Counted from the first letter of the stretch, positions 1 through 5,858 are shown. The stretch: 6,524 bases of DNA from Lachnospiraceae bacterium UBA935 (GCA_002293525.1 DBDJ01000030.1:1-6524), one strand, 5' to 3'. A program made the numbers and translations. Notes: generated by a model from the sequence alone, not told the origin.

Positions 1-173
1 GTGCCAACGCAGAGGAAACCAATGAAAGTGGAGCCCCTCTGGGCGAGACTTTTATGCTCTGGGTTCCTCGGAGTGCTTTAAACGCCGCGTCCAGAGAAAA
101 AATCCGACCGCCCAGCCCTCCGGCCCCCGAGCCCTCCCCCTCCTTCAATACCCAATAATGATAAACAGCACAC
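1..173. other. GC-rich intergenic tract with short inverted repeats
   Basis: No gene is supported here. The only open plus-strand frame running in from the edge stops at about position 81 and has no recognisable content. The tract contains several short complementary blocks: GCCC (33-36) with GGGC (41-44), CTCTGG (57-62) with CCAGAG (91-96), and GAGGAAACC (12-20) against GGGTTCCTC (61-69) with one mismatch. CTCTGGG also occurs twice as a direct repeat (37-43 and 57-63). This density suggests a structured RNA or a dispersed palindromic element, but none of the hairpins is followed by a T-run, so it is not a standard terminator. The left edge cuts the element. Confidence 0.4.
111..140 (-). other. 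G-quadruplex motif on the minus strand
   Basis: The plus strand carries five C-runs of three to five bases (111-113, 116-118, 124-128, 132-134, 136-140) separated by 2, 5, 3 and 1 bases. The minus strand therefore fits the canonical pattern of four or more G3 tracts with loops of one to seven bases. It lies about 70-100 bases downstream of the VWA gene stop, on the strand that would be transcribed from that gene. It could fold in the 3' untranslated RNA. The motif is directly visible; any function is inference. Confidence 0.6.
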
Positions 174-196
174 CTTGACTCTTATGCCGAAGCATG
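174..196 (+). repeat. Copy 1 of a 23-base element shared with the tRNA promoter
   Basis: These 23 bases match 6435-6457 at 21 positions, including an uninterrupted 15-base core TTATGCCGAAGCATG (182-196). The left part resembles a -35 box (TTGACT, 175-180), but no -10 box follows at a suitable distance here, unlike the right-hand copy. On the minus strand the core reads ATGC-TTCG-GCAT, a short stem closed by a UUCG-type tetraloop, and it begins about 13 bases after the VWA gene stop. It may stabilise the 3' end of that transcript. No T-run follows it, so it is not a classical terminator. Confidence 0.6.
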
Positions 197-209
197 GAAC
201 AGGCTTATC

Positions 210-1997
210 TCAATCATTTCTATCTGCCTGAACTACCAGCTCGTAAAATTCTTCCCGGTATTCGTCTTGTAAGGACATTTCTTTCAGGAGCGAACGGACA
301 TGGTCCAAAGATGCATCGCCCTTGTTGCTGCTTTGCGAAGCCAGTAGGCCGAATTCGGCGACCGCGGCGGCAAATTCCCAGTCCTGGCTCGGATTATCGC
401 TGTAGCTGTCATAGTCTACCGGATAGTCCAGCTGGCTGGCGGTATTGGCGGACGGTTTTTTGTAGCGTATGCCGATGGTCAGCCATTCTTCACTTTGAGC
501 CGGGCTGCTCTGGTCCTGATGGTTTTCGGCGTATTTGAGTCCGCTTGCGGCAGCTCCTGTTAACGGTTCTGTCAATTTGATTTCGTATAAAGCCGTCACG
601 CTATGTCCGGCCCCGATTTCTCCGGCATCTTTGGTGTCATCTTTGAAGTCTTCCGCTGCCATCCGGCGGTTTTCATAGCCGATCAGGCGGTACTCCTGCA
701 CTATGGCGGGGTTGAATTCTACCTGAAGCTTGACATCCTTACATACGGTGAGGAGGGTGGCACCCATTTCTTGCACCAGGACTTTGTAGCTTTCCCGTTC
801 CGAATCGATGTAGGCATAGTTGCCGTTGCCCTTGTCGGCCAGGGTTTCCATTTTGTTATCTTTGAGGTTGCCGGTGCCGAAGCCTAGGACGGATAGGAAA
901 ATCCCGCTTTCCCGCTTCTGGCTGATCAGTTCTTCGAGCTCATCCTCGGTGGTCAGGCCGACGTTCAGGTCGCCGTCGGTGGCTAAGATAACGCGGTTGT
1001 TGCCGCCTTCGATGAAATAATCTTCCGCCAGTTCATAGGCGGTGATGATGCCGGCACTGCCGTGGGTACTGCCGGCGGCACTCAGATCGTACAGGGCCTC
1101 CTTGATAGTCTGGGTTTCACTGCCCTTCACGCCTTCCAGCACGATGTCGTCGCTGCCGGCATAGGTTACGATGGAGACGCGGTCTTTGCTGGTAAGGTTC
1201 TCGGTCAGCATGGCAAACGACTGCTGCAGCAGGGGCAGTTTATCGGCTTCCCCCATAGAACCGGATACGTCCAGCAAAAAAACCAAGTTGGATGCCGGGG
1301 CTTCCGCGTAATCAATATCCTGAGTTTTCAGGCCGATCATCAGCAGTTCGGTTTCCGGATTCCAGGGACAGGCAGCGATTTCTGTCGTCACGCCGAAAGG
1401 TTCGTTCTGCTTGGGACTGTTGTAGTCATAGATAAAATAATTGAGCAATTCTTCGATTCTTACCGAATCCTCCGGAAAATCGTCGATCCCGTAGCCGTCG
1501 CGGATCATGCGGCGCATATTGCTGTAGGAAGCGGTATCCACATCGGCCGAAAAAGTAGAGAGCGGCTGTCTTGCCACGGAAGCAAAACCGGTTTCGGTAA
1601 TGTCGCTATACTCTTCGCTCCCTGGATTTATGACATCCATGTCATAGTCTGGGTCATAATCGTAAATGGAACCCAGATAGCTGTCCTCATACGCTCCTGC
1701 TCTTTCCACTGCCGAATAAGGGGTATCAGATGCTTCACTTGCCGGAGCGTAATTATCTGTCTCGAAAGCGTCGCTTTCCGGGGCAAAGTATTCAGCTTCA
1801 GAAGTATCACCTGCCGGGGTGTAGTATTCTGCTTCGTAAGTATCACTTGGAGCGGTATAGCCGCCTTCCGCTTCCGTCTCTGTGCCCGGCGTGTAGTCTT
1901 CGCCCGCGTCAGGGTTTTCTGCCTTATTGCCGCAGGCGGTCAGATTCCCGGCTACGAGTGCACTCAATAAAAGCCATACAATAATGTTTCTCTTCAT
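210..1997 (-). CDS. YfbK-type VWA-domain lipoprotein
   Basis: A 595-aa secreted lipoprotein with a von Willebrand factor A domain. Residues 1-22 form a lipoprotein signal peptide (two basic residues, hydrophobic core, lipobox LTAC with lipidated Cys22). An acidic Tyr/Pro/Glu-rich linker follows, holding four degenerate 12-residue repeats (46-93). Residues 145-160 (PLSTFSADVDTASYSN) match the hallmark of the N-terminal domain of YfbK-like proteins. The VWA domain (about 237-415) has a complete MIDAS metal site: Asp243-x-Ser-x-Ser (DVSGSM), Thr311 and Asp341. Residues 505-590 resemble the YfbK C-terminal domain. The length is close to that of E. coli YfbK. GGAGG lies 8 bases before the ATG. It follows the sigma/anti-sigma pair on the same strand after 100 bases, so it is probably part of that regulon or a sensor partner. 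The ligand is unknown. Confidence 0.93.
   Translation of the reverse strand: MKRNIIVWLLLSALVAGNLTACGNKAENPDAGEDYTPGTETEAEGGYTAPSDTYEAEYYTPAGDTSEAEYFAPESDAFETDNYAPASEASDTPYSAVERAGAYEDSYLGSIYDYDPDYDMDVINPGSEEYSDITETGFASVARQPLSTFSADVDTASYSNMRRMIRDGYGIDDFPEDSVRIEELLNYFIYDYNSPKQNEPFGVTTEIAACPWNPETELLMIGLKTQDIDYAEAPASNLVFLLDVSGSMGEADKLPLLQQSFAMLTENLTSKDRVSIVTYAGSDDIVLEGVKGSETQTIKEALYDLSAAGSTHGSAGIITAYELAEDYFIEGGNNRVILATDGDLNVGLTTEDELEELISQKRESGIFLSVLGFGTGNLKDNKMETLADKGNGNYAYIDSERESYKVLVQEMGATLLTVCKDVKLQVEFNPAIVQEYRLIGYENRRMAAEDFKDDTKDAGEIGAGHSVTALYEIKLTEPLTGAAASGLKYAENHQDQSSPAQSEEWLTIGIRYKKPSANTASQLDYPVDYDSYSDNPSQDWEFAAAVAEFGLLASQSSNKGDASLDHVRSLLKEMSLQDEYREEFYELVVQADRND
1719..1862 (-). repeat. Four degenerate 36-base repeats in the lipoprotein linker
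   Basis: Residues 46-93 of the VWA lipoprotein consist of four in-register 12-residue units: GYTAPSDTYEAE, YYTPAGDTSEAE, YFAPESDAFETD and NYAPASEASDTP. The pattern is an aromatic residue, then T/A and P/A, then a D/E-rich half. The DNA is similarly periodic but diverged, unlike the perfect repeat in the anti-sigma gene, so this array looks older. It sits between the lipid anchor and the folded domains and probably acts as a flexible or wall-spanning spacer. Confidence 0.8.
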
Positions 1998-2094
1998 AAT
2001 ATTTTCCTCCCAAAAATGTTATCATGTAAAAGATACGACTGGTACGGTGTCAATTTATGGGGGATATGAAAATAATTTTATTACGGTTTGGAGG

Positions 2095-2128
2095 GCTTCA
2101 CGGCATCAGCTTCACGGCATCAGCTTCA
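2095..2128. repeat. 14-base tandem duplication across the anti-sigma stop codon
   Basis: The unit GCTTCACGGCATCA (plus strand) occurs at 2095-2108 and again at 2109-2122, followed by a partial third GCTTCA (2123-2128). Because 14 is not a multiple of three, the second copy is read in a shifted frame and supplies the present stop codon (2098-2100). Removing one copy gives a reading that ends VKPSKP followed by two TAA stops, so the duplication appears to have replaced the original C-terminus. Confidence 0.85.
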
Positions 2129-3099
2129 AAATGAACGGCCTCTTCGTCATAGCGCAGATTGACTTGATAATATTCTCCGACATTGATCTCCTCAGCCACA
2201 GCGGCGGTTTTGATAAAGGTTATCATCTCACCCTGCGTAAACAGCTGATCGGAATCCTCCCGGATGACGGCATAGTAAACGGTTGCTGACTCGGTTGTAT
2301 CCGTGGCAATGACGGTAATGCTTACTCCTTTGACAATCTGCCCGTCGGCCAGCATTCCTTGATAGTCTTCTTTATCTTTTGGTGTCAGGCTGTTATTCTC
2401 CGCTATTCCGTCGAACTGATTTTCTGTTTCCAATTCAGCCGGCATTCCTTCATCCGCTGTTATCTCATCTTTTATCTCATCTATAGTCTGCCCAGCGGTG
2501 TCCGATCGTTCGGATGGCATTTCTCCATCAGACAGTCCTCCGGTGTCCGATGTGTAGTCCGGCTCTGCTTCGGCGACTGCTTCTTCCGGCGCTGCTTCGG
2601 CGGCCGGTGCGTATTCTGCTGCGGCTGATGCGTCCTCTTCCGGCGCTGTTTCGGTCGGCGCCAGTTCCGCCTCTGCTGCTTCGTACGCTATTTCTTCCGG
2701 GGCCGCGGCATCTGCGTCCTCTGCGGACGGCATGGCAGACATATCGGTCAGCTTGCCGCGATTGACCGCCGCCGGTATGATTATGGCAGCACATATACAG
2801 GCGGCAACAATACCGGCATATTTACGGATGGTTCGGAGGGGGATGCCTCTGTTCCTGCGGGTGGGGTCGGTCTCGATATGGCTTATGGCTCCTGTGGGCC
2901 GGGCGTCAGGCGCTGCGTTTATGGGTTGCGTGTCAGGAACTGCGTTTATGGGCTGCGTGTCAGGAACTGCGTTTATGGGCTGCGTGTCAGGAACTGCGTT
3001 TATGGGCTGCATGTTTAATCCGGCTTCGATCCGGTTCCACAGATCGGGAATATCATTTTCAGCCAGTCGCCGGTATTCTTCGTCAAAGACTTTACTCAT
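2098..3099 (-). CDS. Probable single-pass membrane anti-sigma factor
   Basis: A 333-aa protein encoded directly after, and overlapping by 8 bases, an ECF sigma factor. Residues 1-28 are a short helical segment (VFDEEYRRLAENDIPDLWNR, then IEAGL) resembling the N-terminal sigma-binding part of clostridial anti-sigma proteins. The His-x3-Cys-x2-Cys zinc motif of ZAS proteins is absent. Residues 31-66 are four 9-residue repeats (QPINAVPDT three times, then QPINAAPDA). One transmembrane helix spans about 94-112, preceded by Arg/Lys, which suggests a cytoplasmic N-terminus. Residues 120-235 are a very acidic Ala/Glu/Pro-rich stalk, and about 240-333 look like a small folded extracytoplasmic domain of unknown family. 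A strong AAGGAGGTG site precedes the ATG. Context and topology support the anti-sigma role; no direct sequence proof is available here. Confidence 0.8.
   Translation of the reverse strand: MSKVFDEEYRRLAENDIPDLWNRIEAGLNMQPINAVPDTQPINAVPDTQPINAVPDTQPINAAPDARPTGAISHIETDPTRRNRGIPLRTIRKYAGIVAACICAAIIIPAAVNRGKLTDMSAMPSAEDADAAAPEEIAYEAAEAELAPTETAPEEDASAAAEYAPAAEAAPEEAVAEAEPDYTSDTGGLSDGEMPSERSDTAGQTIDEIKDEITADEGMPAELETENQFDGIAENNSLTPKDKEDYQGMLADGQIVKGVSITVIATDTTESATVYYAVIREDSDQLFTQGEMITFIKTAAVAEEINVGEYYQVNLRYDEEAVHFEADAVKLMP
2902..3009. repeat. 27-base tandem repeat, three perfect copies plus one diverged
   Basis: Copies lie at 2983-3009, 2956-2982 and 2929-2955 and are identical at all 27 bases. 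A fourth at 2902-2928 differs at five positions. Each encodes one QPINAVPDT unit (the last QPINAAPDA) in the cytoplasmic linker of the anti-sigma protein. The unit is a multiple of three, so copy-number change keeps the frame. Identity at synonymous positions points to very recent expansion or ongoing slippage. Confidence 0.95.
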
Positions 3100-3664
3100 A
3101 TCCGCACCTCCTTAATTTTTTGATGGCGTTCTGGTATCGCCAGGTAACCGTTCCCATGGGAATATTCATAATTGCGGCAATTTCTTTAAAAGTCAGCTCT
3201 CCTAGCACCTTCATACTGACGATCTGGCGTTCCGCTTCTTTCAGGGCTGCCAGAGCCGCCTGCAGGGAAATATCTTCTACCACGATGTCTTCGGTAGTCT
3301 GATCGGCACGGATGTCGGGGAGCGGCTGCCCGGAAAGGTGTTCCGCTTCCGGATCAGTACCGATATCCTGCAGCATAGCGGTCAGTTCTTCCCTGCGGAA
3401 TTTTCGGAAGAAGTCAATGGCCATGTTTCTTGCCATTACGGTAAGGAAGGCTCTGTGCCCGCTTCCCGGCCGGTAGCTGCCCGCTTTGTCCCAGAGCTTG
3501 ATAAAAAACTCGCTGGTAACATCCTCGGCGTTTTCTTTGTTTTGCAGCATCTCAAAGATGATGCGGTAAATATAGCCGATATAGGCTTCATAGATTTCTT
3601 TCAGTCCAGATCTGTCTCCACGGAGCATCCGTGCAATGGCGGCCTCAAATTGCTCATTCGTCAC
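3092..3664 (-). CDS. ECF-type RNA polymerase sigma factor
   Basis: A 190-aa sigma-70 family protein of ECF size, with region 2 and region 4 only. Region 2 covers about 24-93, including the core-binding stretch ENAEDVTSEFFIKLW (44-58) and the -10-recognising helix FLTVMARNMAIDFFRKFRR (73-91). An acidic linker follows. Region 4 (about 130-187) holds the helix-turn-helix for -35 recognition (LTFKEIAAIMNIPMGTVTWR, 157-176). The start is GTG at 3662-3664, chosen because AAAGGAGG ends 7 bases upstream. The last codons overlap the anti-sigma start and also contain its ribosome binding site, so the two are translationally coupled. It probably directs transcription of envelope-related genes, perhaps including its own operon. 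No clear ECF-type GAAC/CGTC promoter was found upstream. Confidence 0.95.
   Translation of the reverse strand: MTNEQFEAAIARMLRGDRSGLKEIYEAYIGYIYRIIFEMLQNKENAEDVTSEFFIKLWDKAGSYRPGSGHRAFLTVMARNMAIDFFRKFRREELTAMLQDIGTDPEAEHLSGQPLPDIRADQTTEDIVVEDISLQAALAALKEAERQIVSMKVLGELTFKEIAAIMNIPMGTVTWRYQNAIKKLRRCGYE
3105..3113 (-). promoter_or_regulatory. Ribosome binding site of the anti-sigma gene, inside the sigma gene
   Basis: The minus strand reads AAGGAGGTG, a nearly full Shine-Dalgarno match, a few bases before the ATG at 3097-3099. It lies within the sigma reading frame, where the Leu-Arg-Arg-Cys codons TTA AGG AGG TGC encode it. Together with the 8-base overlap (ATGAGTAA) this indicates coupled translation and balanced production of the sigma/anti-sigma pair. 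Confidence 0.85.
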
Positions 3665-3671
3665 GTGAAGG

Positions 3672-3679
3672 CCTCCTTT
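3672..3679 (-). promoter_or_regulatory. Ribosome binding site fixing the sigma GTG start
   Basis: The minus strand carries AAAGGAGG, seven bases before GTG at 3662-3664. No ATG competes nearby, so this site decides the non-ATG start of the sigma factor gene. Confidence 0.8.
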
Positions 3680-3693
3680 CTATATTATGATAC

Positions 3694-3710
3694 GTCAGAC
3701 AAAGGTCAGA
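3694..3710 (-). promoter_or_regulatory. Direct repeat upstream of the sigma gene
   Basis: The hexamer TCTGAC (GTCAGA on the plus strand, 3694-3699 and 3705-3710) occurs twice with an 11-base period, about one helical turn. It sits in the 63-base gap between the cyclase stop and the sigma start, just upstream of a CATAAT sequence (minus strand, 3684-3689) that could be a -10 box. It could be an activator or repressor site, but no -35 box fits convincingly. Presence is certain, function is guesswork. Confidence 0.3.
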
Positions 3711-3727
3711 TTTATGGATAATAACAG

Positions 3728-4363
3728 TTATATTATTACCGGCAGGTCATTTGCAAGAAGCAGGGCACGGCAAGGCGCACCTTCTGCACCGCCCAGTTTC
3801 AGCGGAGCAGCATTCAAGAAATATTTACTGGCAAAAATGGTCGCGGTTACCGGTTCTTTCGCCGGCACTTCTTTCAGCACCAGGCCCTCCAGCAGGATGA
3901 CTTCCCGACCCAGCAATTCATAGTGGACCGAAACCGGATCTTCCGGCGGACCGATGGTCTGGTATTCACTTCCGATCAAGTCGATATGGTACCGGTTCAG
4001 CTCTCTGGCTCCTTCGATAGTAAGTCTCGCCTCGCCTTTAAACAGGATTCTTTTATAGGCCAGGTCATTTTCCTTGCCGCAGTAGATGCTTTTCACGATT
4101 TCTGCGGTAATGTCTCCTGCGGTTTCTATTACTACCGCCGCTCCGATGCATTTGTGCAGGTTCAGCTGGTCGACTTTTTTCCCGTTATCCAGAAAGTGCC
4201 AGGGGGCATCCAGATGTGTGCCGTTATGGACATTCATCGTAAGTTCGGAAAGATTGCAGATATCTCCGCCGGCAATACTGCGGACTTGCCGGTAAACCGG
4301 GCTTGCATCGCCAGGATAGACGTTTCCGGAAAATAATTCCTGGGTAATGTCATATATTTTCAT
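3728..4363 (-). CDS. Cyclase / kynurenine formamidase-family hydrolase
   Basis: A 211-aa metal-dependent hydrolase of the cyclase family, which includes bacterial kynurenine formamidase (KynB). It carries the family signature HNGTHLDAPWHF (residues 46-57), supplying probable metal ligands His46, His50 and Asp52. His147 and Glu159 lie in the second conserved block (130-165), and the typical ending GGAEGAPCRALLL is at 191-203. The frame is open upstream to 4501, but that part overlaps the CPBP gene and encodes an unrelated Phe/Trp/Lys-rich peptide. The ATG at 4361-4363 is chosen because AAGGAGC precedes it by 12 bases and MKIYDIT is the normal family beginning. No other tryptophan-degradation gene is nearby, so the true substrate is open. 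It follows the CPBP gene after 43 bases, probably in one transcript. Confidence 0.9.
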   Translation of the reverse strand: MKIYDITQELFSGNVYPGDASPVYRQVRSIAGGDICNLSELTMNVHNGTHLDAPWHFLDNGKKVDQLNLHKCIGAAVVIETAGDITAEIVKSIYCGKENDLAYKRILFKGEARLTIEGARELNRYHIDLIGSEYQTIGPPEDPVSVHYELLGREVILLEGLVLKEVPAKEPVTATIFASKYFLNAAPLKLGGAEGAPCRALLLANDLPVII

Positions 4364-4406
4364 CTTGGTATATTGCTCCTTGTTGAATATGTAAAGCGGA
4401 CGGCTT

Positions 4407-5309
4407 TTAATAGTTATTTTTGCGAGGTGTTTTGCTTGTTTTTGTCGATGATAACTTATTGATGATAAGAAAAAGAACCACCGATACAACCAGTAAAACA
4501 ATGCTTATATCCAGGCGGACTGCCGTCCAGTAAGGAGTTTCGCTGTAAGCAAGGGTAAAAACGCTGATGTTGGCCACGCTATGGAATAAAACGGGAGCCA
4601 GAAAAGCTTTGAACCGGTAGTAGACGAATGCCATCAGAAATCCCATGATCATGGCATAGGTTCCCTGAACGATATTTTGATGAAAGATCGCAAACAGAAG
4701 CGAGGAGAGCAAAAAGGCCGGTAGTATTGGATAATATTTTTTCATCCGGTTAAAAATAATCCCTCGAAACAATACTTCTTCGGCAAGCGGGGAGATCAGA
4801 CCGAAAACGATCAAACCAAGCGCAAAAGGAACCCGGAACTGGTTTTCCGCCGTTCTTGCATAGGCCGCCGAGATTTCTGTAAATCCCGTTACTGAGAAGA
4901 TGAGGTTAATTCCCAACGCGGAGGTAAATGCCAGGGCTATCAGTAACATATATTCCATGACTTGTTTTGACTGGGGCGTTATGTGAAGGTTCGGGGATGG
5001 GCTGGGCGCAGGCTTCTTGACTGTCTCTGGTGCCGGGTATGGCCGGAATGCGGTGTTGATCGGTCCGATTTCTGTGCGGGCGGCCCGCCTGACAGCCAGC
5101 AGGCCGGCTAAAGTATAGAGTCCTGTCATGATGCCCTGTGCTGCTCCCGGATTCTCGGAAATAGCCGAGATGTAAGACTCTCCAAAATACTGGCCTACTA
5201 GTTGCAGGAGCTGAAACAGAAGTATCTGCGCTAAAACACATGCCACATTATACACAAAATAAGGCATCAGGATAGTCAGTGTTTTCCGGAAAGTACCGGG
5301 TGATTTCAT
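4407..5309 (-). CDS. CPBP-family intramembrane glutamic protease-like protein
   Basis: A 300-aa polytopic membrane protein of the CPBP (CAAX protease / bacteriocin-processing, Abi) family. The three family motifs are intact: EExxxR as E177-E178-VLF-R182, FxxxH as F206-AIF-H210, and HxxxN as H243-SVA-N247. Hydrophobic segments lie at about 12-36, 58-73, 117-140, 160-175, 196-210, 216-230, 236-254 and 265-285. A Pro-rich loop at 89-112 separates the first pair from the catalytic core. The C-terminus is basic (Lys/Arg/Thr-rich). GGAGG lies 7 bases before the ATG. Such proteins may cleave membrane-bound peptides or give self-immunity to bacteriocins, but no bacteriocin gene is in this window, so the substrate is unknown. 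Confidence 0.92.
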   Translation of the reverse strand: MKSPGTFRKTLTILMPYFVYNVACVLAQILLFQLLQLVGQYFGESYISAISENPGAAQGIMTGLYTLAGLLAVRRAARTEIGPINTAFRPYPAPETVKKPAPSPSPNLHITPQSKQVMEYMLLIALAFTSALGINLIFSVTGFTEISAAYARTAENQFRVPFALGLIVFGLISPLAEEVLFRGIIFNRMKKYYPILPAFLLSSLLFAIFHQNIVQGTYAMIMGFLMAFVYYRFKAFLAPVLFHSVANISVFTLAYSETPYWTAVRLDISIVLLVVSVVLFLIINKLSSTKTSKTPRKNNY

Positions 5310-5324
5310 AAATGAGCCTCCATT

Positions 5325-5342
5325 AGCATTAAGGATAATGCT
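5325..5342 (-). promoter_or_regulatory. Perfect hairpin just upstream of the CPBP ribosome binding site
   Basis: AGCATTA (5325-5331) and TAATGCT (5336-5342) form a perfect 7-base stem with a 4-base loop. On the minus strand it ends three bases before GGAGG of the CPBP gene (5317-5321). A second inverted repeat, CTGAT/ATCAG (5341-5353), overlaps its base and the acetyltransferase stop codon, so the two cannot both form fully. No T-run follows, so it is more likely a processing or translation-tuning element than a terminator. Confidence 0.4.
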
Positions 5343-5349
5343 GATTAAA

Positions 5350-5853
5350 TCAGGGTTTCCTGAGTTCAGCTCTCAGGTCAAGCTGCATAAATACCGTGCT
5401 TTTGACAGGACTGTCATTATAGGGAGGGATGCGGTAAAAACCCATGTTTTCATATAAGTTTATGGCGGCAGTCAGTGCCGGCAAGGTATCAAGTAGCATG
5501 GAATGGTAGCCGATATTACCGGCATCACGGACAATGCGCTCAGACAGTGCCTTGGCAATTCCCAGGTTACGGAACTGCGGCCTGACATACAGGCGCTTCA
5601 TTTCACAGGCGCTTTGATTGAGCGGCCGCAAGGCGATACAGCCGGCCGGCTGTCCGTCATGGTATGCGATATATAGCCGGCCAGAAGGAAAACCGTATTT
5701 TACATGCAGGTCGGCTAACTCCTCGCTGTAATCCTGAATGTCCAGATATCTTTGGAAATTGATTTCTATGCTGAACAGGTACTGGGTATATTCATCAAAT
5801 AATGCTTTTATATGATCGATATCGTCATATGCCAGCCGGATATCCAGAAGCAT
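5350..5853 (-). CDS. GNAT-family N-acetyltransferase
   Basis: A 167-aa acetyl-CoA-dependent acyltransferase. Motif A spans about 83-104 (CEMKRLYVRPQFRNLGIAKA) with the pyrophosphate-binding R95-NLG-I-A100 loop. Motif B includes LLDT and INLYENMGFY (120-140), where Tyr134 could be the usual general acid. The N-terminal half is helical and covers the acceptor side, whose substrate cannot be deduced. The frame is open to a TTG at 5880, but ATG at 5851-5853 is preferred: it has GGAGG five bases upstream and MLLDIRLAYD is a natural first strand. It is followed by the CPBP gene after 40 bases and is probably the first gene of a three-gene transcript. Confidence 0.92.
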   Translation of the reverse strand: MLLDIRLAYDDIDHIKALFDEYTQYLFSIEINFQRYLDIQDYSEELADLHVKYGFPSGRLYIAYHDGQPAGCIALRPLNQSACEMKRLYVRPQFRNLGIAKALSERIVRDAGNIGYHSMLLDTLPALTAAINLYENMGFYRIPPYNDSPVKSTVFMQLDLRAELRKP

Positions 5854-5858
5854 GCCAA

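Noticed and set aside
1..81. Plus-strand open frame running in from the left edge
   Set aside because: Only about 26 codons, no recognisable protein content, and it lies in a tract full of inverted repeats.
57..96. CTCTGG/CCAGAG hairpin as a terminator for the VWA gene
   Set aside because: The 28-base loop is large and no T-run follows on the transcribed (minus) strand; the A-run at 97-102 is on the wrong side for either direction.
194..1970. Several plus-strand open frames opposite the VWA gene, one of about 300 codons (1062-1970)
   Set aside because: They are shadows of the minus-strand gene: no ribosome binding sites, no recognisable domains, Cys/Arg/Ile-rich translations, while the minus strand encodes clear YfbK-type motifs.
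2025..2053. Possible separate promoter for the VWA gene: perfect TTGACA (minus strand, 2048-2053)
   Set aside because: At 17 bases the -10 position reads TTTACA, only three of six matches, and neighbouring spacings are no better. It is not strong enough to list as a promoter.
2528..2794. Arg/Gly-rich minus-strand frame inside the anti-sigma gene
   Set aside because: It is the shifted reading of the Ala/Glu-rich low-complexity stalk and has no start signal of its own.
2902..3009. Tandem repeat considered as a CRISPR array
   Set aside because: The 27-base units are directly adjacent with no spacers, in frame, and encode a protein repeat.
4364..4501. N-terminal extension of the cyclase gene
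   Set aside because: It overlaps the CPBP gene, encodes a peptide unlike the family, and the internal ATG at 4361-4363 has a ribosome binding site and the family's usual beginning.
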